From Iamia sp035765045 (GTDB lineage Bacteria; Actinomycetota; Acidimicrobiia; Acidimicrobiales; Iamiaceae): a stretch of 18,675 bases of DNA. Shown piece after piece: positions 6,717 to 13,843 of the stretch (within the stretch, counting starts at the first letter, position 1; each line of letters begins with the position of its first letter). The notes below the pieces were generated by a model that worked only from the letters and a program-made list of their open reading frames with translations, ran no database searches and was not told the origin of the DNA. The translations under genes and the position numbers were made by a program. The DNA is taken from assembly GCA_035765045.1 (NCBI GenBank), contig DASTYI010000014.1:1-18675 (forward strand). Direction: 5' to 3'.

Positions 6717-7858
6717 GCGACGCCCCCATGCGCCTCTACGACACGGCCAAGCGCGAGGTCGTGCCCTTCGAGCCGGGCGAGGTGGTCACGATGTACACGT
6801 GCGGCATCACGCCGTACGACGCCACCCACATCGGCCACGCCGCCGTCTACATCACCTACGACGTGCTCCAGCGCCGGCTGCGGGACCGGGGCCACGACAC
6901 CCGGTGCGTGCGCAACATCACCGACGTCGACGACTCGATCCTCCAGAAGGCCCGGGAGATCGGCGTCCACTACCTCGACCTGGCCGCCTCCGAGGTGGCC
7001 AAGTTCGACGACGACATGGAGGCCCTCGGCCAGCTGCCGGTGTGGTCCGAGCCCCGGGCCACCTCGGCCATCCCCGACATCCGGGGCTTCATCGGCATGG
7101 TGATCGACCGGGGCCACGCCTACGCCGCCGGGGGGGCCGTCTACTTCGACGTCTCGTCCTCGCCCCGCTTCGGGAGCCTGTCGGGCTACGACCGGGAGAC
7201 GATGCTGGCGCTGGCGGCCGAGCGGGGCGGCAACCCCGACGACCCCAACAAGCGCGACCCGCTCGACTTCGTGCTCTGGCAGCCCTCGGCCGACGACGAG
7301 CCGGCGTGGGACTCGCTGTGGGGCCCGGGCCGGCCGGGCTGGCACATCGAGTGCTCGGCCCTGGCCCTGCGCGAGCTGGGCACCACCATCGACCTCCACG
7401 GCGGCGGCGGCGACCTGGTCTTCCCCCACCACGAGTGCGAGGCGGCGCAGTCCGAGGCGGCCACCGGCGAGCCCTTCGTCCGCCACTGGATGCACCAGGC
7501 GATGGTGCGGATGGACGGCGAGAAGATGTCGAAGTCGCTCGGCAACCTGGCCTTCGTCAGCGAGCTGCGCAAGACCCACGACGCCCGGGCCATCCGCCTC
7601 GCCGTCGTCGCCCACCACTACCGGTACGAGTGGGAGTGGGACGACACGGCGATGCCGGCGGCCGAGGCCCGGCTGGAGCGCTGGCTGGCCGCGGGGGAGG
7701 GCGACGGCGCCCTCGACGAGGTGCGGGCGGCCCTCGATGACGACCTCCGCACCGACCTGGCCGTGGCCGCCGTCGACGACGCCGCCGCCCGCGGCGAGGG
7801 GATCTCGGCGGCGGCCCGGCTCCTCGGCGTCGACGTCCTCGCCCCGGCCCGGACGTAG
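6713..7858 (+). CDS. mshC: cysteine ligase, MshC-like (mycothiol synthesis)
   Basis: A 381-aa class I cysteinyl-tRNA-synthetase-type enzyme. MshC joins cysteine, activated as cysteinyl-AMP, to GlcN-inositol in mycothiol synthesis. The first block reads MYTCGITPYDATHIGHA (27-43): C-G-I-T-P-Y-D-A-T-H is the MshC form, where CysS has C-G-P-T-V-Y-D. HIGH is at 39-42. Zinc ligands are Cys30, Cys214 in W-H-I-E-C-S and His239/240. KMSKS is at 271-275. The length fits MshC and is short for CysS, lacking its long C-terminal anticodon part. GTG 6713 overlaps the npdG stop by four bases. A CysS-type paralogue cannot be fully excluded, since the C-terminal region is short and divergent. Confidence 0.75.
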   Translation: MSDAPMRLYDTAKREVVPFEPGEVVTMYTCGITPYDATHIGHAAVYITYDVLQRRLRDRGHDTRCVRNITDVDDSILQKAREIGVHYLDLAASEVAKFDDDMEALGQLPVWSEPRATSAIPDIRGFIGMVIDRGHAYAAGGAVYFDVSSSPRFGSLSGYDRETMLALAAERGGNPDDPNKRDPLDFVLWQPSADDEPAWDSLWGPGRPGWHIECSALALRELGTTIDLHGGGGDLVFPHHECEAAQSEAATGEPFVRHWMHQAMVRMDGEKMSKSLGNLAFVSELRKTHDARAIRLAVVAHHYRYEWEWDDTAMPAAEARLERWLAAGEGDGALDEVRAALDDDLRTDLAVAAVDDAAARGEGISAAARLLGVDVLAPART

Positions 7859-7968
7859 CGCCCAGACGTCACCGACCGTGCGCTCGTGTGCACGCTGTGT
7901 CAACGGTGTGTGACGAGCGCCCCAGGCGGTCATACCTGTGGCAGCATGCGGGACGTGATGGTGGAGCG

Positions 7969-8808
7969 ATGACAGAGAGGGAGGCCGGGCAGCTGTACCC
8001 GGTGGCGAAGGCCGTCATCAAGCCGCTGTTCTCCTTCGCCTGGCGGTTCCACGTCGAGGGGGCGGAGAACGTCCCGGCCGAGGGCCCGGCGATCATCTGC
8101 CCCAACCACACCTCGGTCCTCGACTCCTTCTTCGTCCCCGCCGTCCTGCCCCGCCGCATCACCTACGTGGGCAAGGCCGAGTACATGGACAGCTGGAAGA
8201 CCAAGCACCTCTTCCCGGCCATGGGCATGATCCCGATCGACCGGGGTGGCGGATCGGCCTCGGAGCGGGCGCTCAGCGCGGCGCAGCGGGTGCTGGAGCG
8301 GGGCGAGCTGTTCGGCATCTACCCCGAGGGCACCCGCAGCCGGGACGGCGTGCTCTACAAGGGCCACACCGGCCCGGCCCGCCTGGCCCTGCGCACCGGG
8401 GCCCCGATCGTCCCCGTCGGCATCCGGGGGGCGCGCGAGGTCATGCCGCCCGAGGCCAAGTACCCCACGCCGTTCCGCCCCGTCGTCATCCGCTTCGGCA
8501 CCCCGATCACCATGGACCGCTTCGAGGGCCGGGCCAACGACCGCCTCGTGCTCCGCCAGATCATCGACGAGGTCATGTTCTCGATCCGCGAGCTGTCGGG
8601 CCAGGAGTACGTCAACCACTACGCCACCAAGAAGGCCGAGGCGCTCCCCACCGAGGTCGCCCACGTCGGCACCCCCCACCCCGAGGCGGCGAACGGGAAC
8701 GGCTCCACCCCGCCCCCCGACGACCCCGACCCCGCCGCCGCGGTGGCCGACGACCGCCCCCGCAGCGCGGCCGCCGCCCTCGCCGGCGCCCGCCGCCGCT
8801 CCGACTGA
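7969..8808 (+). CDS. 1-acyl-glycerol-3-phosphate acyltransferase family (PlsC-like)
   Basis: A 279-aa acyltransferase that probably adds an acyl chain to lysophosphatidate or a similar acceptor at the membrane. All four blocks are present: catalytic NHTSVLD (46-52, the HxxxxD site), GMIPIDRGGG (86-95), YPEGTRS (118-124) and IVPVGIRG (147-154). No clear transmembrane helix is seen, so association is probably peripheral. The last 45 or so residues are a Pro/Ala/Asp-rich tail without known domain. An in-frame start exists 81 bases upstream, but ATG 7969 is preferred: GGTGGAG lies just before it and the PlsC homology begins there. The 110-bp gap upstream holds a possible promoter (TGTGAC, 18 bases, TACCTG at 7933-7938), which is weak. 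Confidence 0.85.
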   Translation: MTEREAGQLYPVAKAVIKPLFSFAWRFHVEGAENVPAEGPAIICPNHTSVLDSFFVPAVLPRRITYVGKAEYMDSWKTKHLFPAMGMIPIDRGGGSASERALSAAQRVLERGELFGIYPEGTRSRDGVLYKGHTGPARLALRTGAPIVPVGIRGAREVMPPEAKYPTPFRPVVIRFGTPITMDRFEGRANDRLVLRQIIDEVMFSIRELSGQEYVNHYATKKAEALPTEVAHVGTPHPEAANGNGSTPPPDDPDPAAAVADDRPRSAAAALAGARRRSD

Positions 8809-8816
8809 CCGCCACC

Positions 8817-8822
8817 TACGCT
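8817..8822 (+). promoter_or_regulatory. predicted -10 hexamer TACGCT, leaderless start
   Basis: TACGCT is followed by six bases and then the ATG of the 91-aa gene, which has no Shine-Dalgarno. It suggests that the nucleotidyltransferase module has its own promoter just after the plsC-like gene. No -35 is evident. Confidence 0.5.
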
Positions 8823-8828
8823 CGGGCC

Positions 8829-9104
8829 ATGACGGCTCGTCCGAACCCGCCGGTGGTCCCGGCCGACACGAGCCCCGAGGTGTGGCGGCGCCAGATGGCG
8901 GCGATCGGAGCCAAGACGGTGGGGCAGCGGATCGCCGAGTGGGAGGCGCTCAACCGGGCCGGCGCCGAGATGGAGGAGGCCGCCGTCCGCCGGCGCCACC
9001 CCGACTACGACGACCACGACGTGCACCTGGCCCTCGTCCGGCTCCGCTACGGCGACGCCCTCGTGCGCGGCGCCTGGCCCGACGAACCCCTCCGCGACCC
9101 CTGA
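8829..9104 (+). CDS. small helical protein paired with a nucleotidyltransferase
   Basis: A 91-aa soluble protein, predicted mostly helical and charged. The second half reads R-R-R-H-P-D-Y then L-A-L-V-R-L-R-Y-G-D-A-L-V and A-W-P-D. This resembles, from memory, short proteins encoded just before MNT-type nucleotidyltransferases, with an R-H-P motif, a helix, and G-D-x-L ending in a P-D segment. Its TGA overlaps the next gene as CTGA, so the two are translated together. It may be the partner (antitoxin-like) subunit of the nucleotidyltransferase; that is inference from arrangement. No known enzymatic motif is seen. Leaderless start from the TACGCT element. Confidence 0.7.
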   Translation: MTARPNPPVVPADTSPEVWRRQMAAIGAKTVGQRIAEWEALNRAGAEMEEAAVRRRHPDYDDHDVHLALVRLRYGDALVRGAWPDEPLRDP

Positions 9105-9670
9105 TCGAGCTCGGCGCCGCCCTCCGGGCCGTCACCGAGGCCCTCGACGCCGTCGGCGTCCCGTACGCCGTCGTCGGGTCGACGGCCGCGGCGGCCTGGG
9201 GCGTCGTCCGCATGACCCGTGACGTCGACCTGGTGGTGATGACCGCCCCTCAGGTCGGTGACGAGCTGGTGTCGACGCTCGTCGGCGACCCCGACCTCGA
9301 CGTCCCGGAGGGCGAGGCCCGGGCGGCGTGGCGCGACGGCGGCACCTTCAACGTCCTGCACCCCTCGACCGGCGGCAAGGTCGACGTGTTCGTCCACGGG
9401 GCCGACGACGCCTTCACCGCCTCCCGGCTGGAGCGCCGGGTGCGAGCCGGTGTGCTCGGCGTCGGCTGCTGGGTGGCCACGGCGGAGGACGTCGTGCTGG
9501 CCAAGCTGCGGTGCCGGCTCGCGACCCGGTCGGAGGTCCAGTGGCGGGACTGCGTCGAGATCGCCGCCAACCAACCCCTCGACCGGGCCTACCTCGACCG
9601 CTGGGCGGGTCGGCTCGGTGTCGCCGACGACCTGGCCGACCTGCTGGACGGGGTGGACCGGGGGTCGTAG
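9101..9670 (+). CDS. MNT-fold nucleotidyltransferase (DUF6036/AbiEii-like), CTG start
   Basis: A 189-aa protein with the minimal nucleotidyltransferase signature. G-S (26-27) is followed by T-R-D-V-D-L-V (39-45) carrying the metal-binding D41 and D43, with a third carboxylate in K-V-D-V-F-V (D95). The helical C-terminal part has E-D-V-V-L-A-K-L (129-136), as in AbiEii/DUF6036-type proteins, which transfer NMP groups and often act in toxin–antitoxin pairs. No ATG, GTG or TTG precedes the conserved N-terminal helix and G-S motif. CTG 9101, overlapping the previous stop as CTGA, is the best start; the next canonical one is the ATG at residue 38, which would destroy the active site. The function of the pair is unproven. 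Confidence 0.72.
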   Translation: MIELGAALRAVTEALDAVGVPYAVVGSTAAAAWGVVRMTRDVDLVVMTAPQVGDELVSTLVGDPDLDVPEGEARAAWRDGGTFNVLHPSTGGKVDVFVHGADDAFTASRLERRVRAGVLGVGCWVATAEDVVLAKLRCRLATRSEVQWRDCVEIAANQPLDRAYLDRWAGRLGVADDLADLLDGVDRGS

Positions 9671-9679
9671 GGGGGCTGG

Positions 9680-9721
9680 CCCCACCGGGGGGTGGGGGGG
9701 TCCCACCGTTCACGGGAACGG
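9680..9721 (+). terminator. possible terminator region with competing hairpins
   Basis: CCCCACC (9680-9686) can pair with GGTGGGG (9691-9697). The same GGTGGG can instead pair with CCCACC (9702-9707). CCGTTC/GAACGG (9706-9711 with 9716-9721) forms a third stem. It lies 9 bases after the nucleotidyltransferase stop and before the DedA promoter. No T-run is present, so the terminator call is tentative. Confidence 0.3.
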
Positions 9722-9737
9722 GGGCGGTCCGTACGGT
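9709..9737 (+). promoter_or_regulatory. predicted promoter of the DedA gene, leaderless
   Basis: TACGGT (9732-9737) lies six bases before the ATG. TTCACG (9709-9714), spaced by 17 bases, matches a -35 box at four of six positions. No Shine-Dalgarno precedes the ATG. Confidence 0.5.
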
Positions 9738-9743
9738 CGGGTC

Positions 9744-10616
9744 ATGGTCGACGTCGCCGGTCTCGCCTCGCTCGCGGCGTGGGCGTACCTGCTGGTGTTC
9801 GGGCTGTCGGCCCTCGACGCCGTCTTCCCGGTGCTGCCCAGCGAGTCGGTGGTGATCGTGGCCGCGGCGCTGGCCACCAACGGCGACCTCGACCCGCTGG
9901 CCCTGTTCGGGGTGGCGGCGGCCGGGGCCCTGACCGGCGACCTGTGCTCGTTCGGGCTGGGCCGCCTGGCCCGCCGCCGCTGGCGCGACCCCGAGGAGCT
10001 GGGCGGCCGGCGCCAGCAGCTGCTCGCCTGGGCCCGGCGCCACCTCGACCACCGGGGCGAGCAGGTGATCATCACCGCCCGGTTCGTCCCCGGGGGGCGG
10101 ACGGCCACCACCTTCTCGGCCGGCTACCTCGGCCTCCGGCGCCGCCGCTTCGTCCGGGCCGCGGTGCTCGGCGCCGTGCTGTGGGCGGCCAACGGCGTGG
10201 CCCTCGGCTACATCGGCGGCCAGGTGTCGGAGAACCCCTTCGTGGCCATGGCCGGTGGGCTCACCCTCGGCGCCCTGGCGTCGCTGGCCATCCACCTCGT
10301 CCAGCGCCGCCGCCGGGGCGGGCCGCTACCGGGTGGCGGTGAGGACGAGGACGCGGCCGCCGAGCACGACGTGGCCGTCGTCGTCGACGTGGTCGGCGAG
10401 GGCGGTGGCGATGGCGTCGACGGCGGCGGTGCGGACGTGGTCGTCGAGCCCGTCGAGGGCGAGGCGGGTGGGGCCGATCTCGGTGGCGGCCGCGGCCGCC
10501 GCCCTGGGGTCGAGGCCGCCGCCGAGCGGGAAGGCGAGCCGGTGGGGTGTGGCCGTCGCCCCCGACCACCCGGCCGCCTCGAGCAGCCCCGTCGCCCCGG
10601 CGGGGTCGCCCAGTGA
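9744..10616 (+). CDS. DedA family (SNARE-associated) membrane protein, antisense C-terminal extension
   Basis: A DedA-family integral membrane protein, a group linked to lipid scrambling or flipping and membrane potential. Hydrophobic segments are near 8-28, 36-65, 137-158 and 167-187. The family motif appears as RFVPGGRTATTFSAGYLG at 113-130, and F-P-V-L-P-S-E-S (28-35) is the N-terminal re-entrant-loop motif. Residues 1 to about 193 are a normal full-length DedA. The only in-frame stop is at 10614-10616, so the last 96 or so residues are read from the antisense of the methyltransferase gene. They are low-complexity Gly/Val/Glu-rich, then Pro/Arg-rich, with no homology expected. ATG 9744 follows the predicted leaderless -10. 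Confidence 0.8.
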   Translation: MVDVAGLASLAAWAYLLVFGLSALDAVFPVLPSESVVIVAAALATNGDLDPLALFGVAAAGALTGDLCSFGLGRLARRRWRDPEELGGRRQQLLAWARRHLDHRGEQVIITARFVPGGRTATTFSAGYLGLRRRRFVRAAVLGAVLWAANGVALGYIGGQVSENPFVAMAGGLTLGALASLAIHLVQRRRRGGPLPGGGEDEDAAAEHDVAVVVDVVGEGGGDGVDGGGADVVVEPVEGEAGGADLGGGRGRRPGVEAAAEREGEPVGCGRRPRPPGRLEQPRRPGGVAQ

Positions 10617-11198
10617 GCTGGCGCCGGCGTCGTGGGGGCCGCCGTCGGCGGGCATCGACGCGGTGTCGCCGATCCCGTGGTCCCGGCGGACGGCGAGGGC
10701 GACGTGGAGGGGCAGGGCGAAGAGGTCGACCTCCTCACGGTGGCCCCAGACGGCCACGGCGAGGCGGCCCCCCGGCCGGGTGGCCTCGGCCAGCCGGGCG
10801 AAGGCGGCCACCGGGTCGCTGAAGAACATGACGCCGAAGCGGGAGATGACGACGTCGTGGGTGGCCGCCGGGGGCGTCCAGGTCACGGCGTCGGCGGTGA
10901 CCCACTCGATGGGGGCGGCGTCGGCGGGCACCGGGACCGAGGCGGCGGCGTCGAGCATGGCGGCCGAGACGTCGAGGCCGGTCACGGCGCCCTCGGGGCC
11001 GACCGCCACGGCGGCCTGACGGGTCGTCGGGCCGGTGCCGCAGCCGACGTCGAGCACCCGCTCGCCGGGGGCGAGGGCGGCGGTGGCGAACAGGACGTCG
11101 GAGACGGGCGCGAGCTGCCGTTCGAGGCCCTCGGCCTGGCGGAGCCAGCGGGTCACCCGCTCGCCGGCCCAGGCGTCGTCGTGCGGGGGCGATGTCAC
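10326..11198 (-). CDS. class I SAM-dependent methyltransferase
   Basis: A 290-aa methyltransferase of the UbiE/Methyltransf_11 type. Motif I VLDVGCGTG is at 48-56, the acidic SAM-ribose residue is D76 in G-L-D-V-S, and motif II/III region FGVMFFSDPVAAF then A-T-R-P-G-G-R-L-A is at 121-147. This is the usual layout for small-molecule C-, N- or O-methyltransferases; the substrate is unknown. The start is GTG 11198: the frame continues far upstream as a shadow of thrS, but the conserved region begins here and a TACCGT hexamer lies 8 bases before it. It diverges from thrS and its last 291 bases overlap the DedA frame in the opposite direction. Confidence 0.83.
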   Translation of the reverse strand: MTSPPHDDAWAGERVTRWLRQAEGLERQLAPVSDVLFATAALAPGERVLDVGCGTGPTTRQAAVAVGPEGAVTGLDVSAAMLDAAASVPVPADAAPIEWVTADAVTWTPPAATHDVVISRFGVMFFSDPVAAFARLAEATRPGGRLAVAVWGHREEVDLFALPLHVALAVRRDHGIGDTASMPADGGPHDAGASSLGDPAGATGLLEAAGWSGATATPHRLAFPLGGGLDPRAAAAAATEIGPTRLALDGLDDHVRTAAVDAIATALADHVDDDGHVVLGGRVLVLTATR

Positions 11199-11206
11199 TC
11201 GGGCGC

Positions 11207-11212
11207 ACGGTA
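11207..11212 (-). promoter_or_regulatory. predicted -10 hexamer TACCGT of the methyltransferase gene
   Basis: On the minus strand TACCGT ends 8 bases before GTG 11198. It shares the 36-bp intergenic gap with the thrS -10 element, which faces the other way. Confidence 0.42.
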
Positions 11213-11222
11213 GCCGGGTCGG

Positions 11223-11228
11223 TACTCT
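11223..11228 (+). promoter_or_regulatory. predicted -10 hexamer TACTCT of thrS, leaderless
   Basis: TACTCT, then six bases, then the thrS ATG. There is no Shine-Dalgarno and no T-box leader, so no attenuation-type control of thrS is visible. Confidence 0.52.
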
Positions 11229-11234
11229 CGCCGG

Positions 11235-13268
11235 ATGCCCGACATCTCGATCACGCTGCCCGATGGTTCCTCGCGCCCGGTGGCCGCGGGGACCACCGTC
11301 GGCGGCCTGGCCGAGTCGATCGGACGGGGCCTGGCCAAGGCGGCGGTGATCGGCGTCGTCAACGGCGTCGAGCGCGACCTCGCCCACCCGCTGGAGGACG
11401 GCGACGAGGTCGCCATCGTCACCAAGACCGACGAGCGGGGCCTGTTCACGATCCGCCACTCGACGGCCCACGTGTTGGCCCAGGCGGTGCTCGACCTGTT
11501 CCCCGGGGCCACCTTCGGCATCGGCCCGGTGATCGAGGACGGCTTCTACTACGACTTCCAGCTGCCGGCCGGCGCCGACGGCAAGCCCGCCACCTTCGCC
11601 CCCGAGGACCTCCCCCGCATCGAGGCCCGGATGCGCGAGATCATCGCCGAGACGCAGCCCTTCGTCCGGGTCGACATCGACAACGACCGGGCCCGCGAGG
11701 TCTTCGCCGACCACCCCTTCAAGCTGGAGATCATCGACGGCGAGGCCGAGGACCCGACGTCGGTCACGGAGAAGGGCATCGCCCGCACCTACGAGAACCC
11801 GCCGAGCACGCCCAAGGAGCGCCCGCCGTTCCGGGGCTACCCGGGCTTCATCGACCTGTGCCGGGGCCCGCACGTGCCCGACACCAAGGCGCACCTCGGC
11901 CACTTCGCCCTGACCCGCATCGCCGGCGCCTACTGGCGGGGCGACGAGTCCAAGCCGCAGCTCCAGCGGATCTACGGCACGGCGTGGGCCTCGAAGGCCG
12001 ATCTCGACGCCCACCGCGAGCGGCTGGAGCAGGCCGCCCTGCGCGACCACCGCAAGCTCGGCGCCGAGCTCGACCTGTTCAGCTTCCCCGACGAGATCGG
12101 CTCGGGGCTGGCCGTCTTCCACCCCAAGGGCGGCCTGGTCCGCAAGCTGATGGAGGACTACTCGCGCCGCCGCCACGAGGCCGGCGGCTACGAGTTCGTC
12201 TACACGCCGCACATCACCAAGGGCGCCCTGTTCGAGGAGTCGGGCCACCTCGACTGGTTCGCCGACGGCATGTTCCCCCCGATCCACTTCGACGACGAAG
12301 GGGGCCCGGAGGGCACGGACTACTACGTCAAGCCGATGAACTGCCCGTTCCACATCCTGATCTTCCGGTCGCGGCAGCGCAGCTACCGGGAGCTCCCGCT
12401 GCGGATGTTCGAGTTCGGCGGTGTGTACCGGTACGAGAAGTCGGGCGTGATCCACGGGCTGACGCGGGTCCGGGGGATGACCCAGGACGACGCCCACATC
12501 TTCTGCGCCCGCGAGGACATGGCCGAGGAGCTGTCGAGCCTGCTCGACTTCGTCCTCGGGCTGCTGCGGGACTACGGGCTCGACGACTTCTACCTGGAGC
12601 TCTCGACGCGCGGCGAGGCCGAGAAGTTCGCCGGCACCGAGGAGGAGTGGGCCGAGGCCACCGCCGCCCTCGAGGTGGCGGCGGGGACGTCCGGCCTGGA
12701 GCTGGTGCCCGACCCGGGCGGCGCCGCCTTCTACGGGCCCAAGATCTCGGTCCAGGCCCGCGACGCCATCGGCCGCACGTGGCAGCTGTCGACGATCCAG
12801 GTCGACCTCCAGCTGCCGCAGCGCTTCGGGCTGGAGTACGTGGGCTCCGACGGCGCCCGCCACCGCCCGGTGATGATCCACCGGGCGCTGTTCGGCTCGG
12901 TCGAGCGGTTCTTCGGCGTGCTTCTGGAGCACTACGCCGGCGCCTTCCCGACGTGGCTGTCGCCGGTCCAGGTGCGGGTGCTGCCGGTGCGGAACGACCA
13001 CATGGCCTACGCCGACCGCATCGCCGACCGGCTCCGGGCCGAGGGCTTCCGGGCCGACGTGGTCGACGCCACCGAGAAGCTGGGCAACCGCATCCGCAAG
13101 GCCAAGGGCGAGAAGCTGCCCTACGTGCTCGTGGTGGGCGACGACGACGTCGAGCACGGCACCGTCGGCGTCAACGCCCGGGGCGGCGAGGTCGAGCGGG
13201 GCGTGTCGATCGACGAGTTCGAGCAGCGCCTGCGGGTCGAGGTCCTGGCCCAGACCGGCGGCCGGTGA
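11235..13268 (+). CDS. thrS: threonine--tRNA ligase
   Basis: A 677-aa ThrRS that charges tRNA-Thr. Domains in order are: TGS (1-65); the tRNA-SAD editing domain with H-S-T-A-H (75-79) and C-R-G-P-H (209-213); the class II catalytic core; and the anticodon-binding domain from about 573. Catalytic zinc ligands are Cys370 in M-N-C-P-F-H, His421 in D-D-A-H-I-F and His549 in M-I-H-R-A-L-F-G-S. The motif 2 Arg lies in R-Y-E-K-S-G. The length is typical of actinobacterial ThrRS, with both the TGS and editing domains kept. ATG 11235 begins directly with the TGS domain. Its TGA overlaps the HIT gene start (GTGA), so the two are translationally coupled. Confidence 0.97.
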   Translation: MPDISITLPDGSSRPVAAGTTVGGLAESIGRGLAKAAVIGVVNGVERDLAHPLEDGDEVAIVTKTDERGLFTIRHSTAHVLAQAVLDLFPGATFGIGPVIEDGFYYDFQLPAGADGKPATFAPEDLPRIEARMREIIAETQPFVRVDIDNDRAREVFADHPFKLEIIDGEAEDPTSVTEKGIARTYENPPSTPKERPPFRGYPGFIDLCRGPHVPDTKAHLGHFALTRIAGAYWRGDESKPQLQRIYGTAWASKADLDAHRERLEQAALRDHRKLGAELDLFSFPDEIGSGLAVFHPKGGLVRKLMEDYSRRRHEAGGYEFVYTPHITKGALFEESGHLDWFADGMFPPIHFDDEGGPEGTDYYVKPMNCPFHILIFRSRQRSYRELPLRMFEFGGVYRYEKSGVIHGLTRVRGMTQDDAHIFCAREDMAEELSSLLDFVLGLLRDYGLDDFYLELSTRGEAEKFAGTEEEWAEATAALEVAAGTSGLELVPDPGGAAFYGPKISVQARDAIGRTWQLSTIQVDLQLPQRFGLEYVGSDGARHRPVMIHRALFGSVERFFGVLLEHYAGAFPTWLSPVQVRVLPVRNDHMAYADRIADRLRAEGFRADVVDATEKLGNRIRKAKGEKLPYVLVVGDDDVEHGTVGVNARGGEVERGVSIDEFEQRLRVEVLAQTGGR

Positions 13269-13834
13269 GCGAGCCCCGGCCGACCGCGTCGGAGGCGGGG
13301 GGCGGGCCGTCGCCCGGGTTGGCCCGGCTGTGGGCCGGCTGGCGGTCGGCCTACATCACCCGGGTCTCGACCGACGACGCCGAGCTGCGCCGGGACGCCG
13401 AGGGCCTGAGCCTGTTCGAGCGGATCCTCACCGCCGACGTCCCCGACGACGAGGCCTTCGTCGTCCACCGGGGCCGCGCCGTGTCGGTCCTCCTCAACGC
13501 CTTCCCCTACGGCACCGGCCACCTGCTGGTGCTGCCGAACCGGGCGGTGGCCGACCTGGCCGGGCTGACCACCGAGGAGAGCGGCGAGCTGTGGACCACC
13601 GTCCACGACGCCGTGGCCGCCGTGCGCCGCGCCTACGAGCCCGACGGGGTCAACGTCGGCCTCAACCTCGGCGCCGCCGCCGGGGCCGGTGTCCCCGAGC
13701 ACCTCCACGTCCACGTCCTGCCCCGCTGGGCGGCCGACGCCAACTTCATGACGGCGGTGGCCGAGACCCGCGTCCTCCCCGAGCCGCTGGCCGAGACCCA
13801 CCGCAAGGTGACCGACGCCTGGCCCGCTGGGTAG
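13265..13834 (+). CDS. HIT-domain hydrolase/phosphorylase (Ap4A phosphorylase type)
   Basis: A 189-aa histidine-triad protein close to the actinobacterial diadenosine-tetraphosphate phosphorylase (M. tuberculosis Rv2613c type). The catalytic triad motif E-H-L-H-V-H-V-L-P-R-W is at 145-155. Upstream, L-N-A-F-P-Y-G-T-G-H-L-L-V-L-P (78-91) and N-V-G-L-N-L-G (130-136) form the nucleotide pocket. The L-A-R-L-W-A-G-W-R-S-A-Y N-terminus is typical of this branch. It probably degrades Ap4A, a side product of aminoacyl-tRNA synthetases, which makes its overlap with thrS sensible. GTG 13265 overlaps the thrS stop by four bases. The placement after thrS is conserved in mycobacteria. Confidence 0.87.
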   Translation: MSEPRPTASEAGGGPSPGLARLWAGWRSAYITRVSTDDAELRRDAEGLSLFERILTADVPDDEAFVVHRGRAVSVLLNAFPYGTGHLLVLPNRAVADLAGLTTEESGELWTTVHDAVAAVRRAYEPDGVNVGLNLGAAAGAGVPEHLHVHVLPRWAADANFMTAVAETRVLPEPLAETHRKVTDAWPAG

Positions 13835-13837
13835 CGT
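13832..13837 (+). promoter_or_regulatory. predicted -10 hexamer TAGCGT, overlapping the HIT stop codon
   Basis: TAGCGT begins with the TAG stop of the HIT gene and ends six bases before GTG 13844. GTGACC (13808-13813), 18 bases upstream, could serve as a -35. The next gene has no Shine-Dalgarno. Confidence 0.45.
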
Positions 13838-13843
13838 CGGCCC

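Noticed and set aside
6713..7858. Calling the ligase CysS
   Set aside because: The C-G-I-T-P-Y-D-A-T-H block and short length favour MshC. Some doubt remains and is reflected in the confidence.
7880..7920. Inverted repeat GCGCTCGT/ACGAGCGC between mshC and the plsC-like gene
   Set aside because: Eight-base stem with a 25-base loop and no T-run; too weak to call a terminator or operator.
8829..9670. 91-aa gene and nucleotidyltransferase as one gene split by a frameshift
   Set aside because: The first protein ends in a natural-looking P-D-E-P-L-R-D-P tail and the second starts with a full helix. The CTGA junction mirrors the GTGA overlaps, so two genes fit better.
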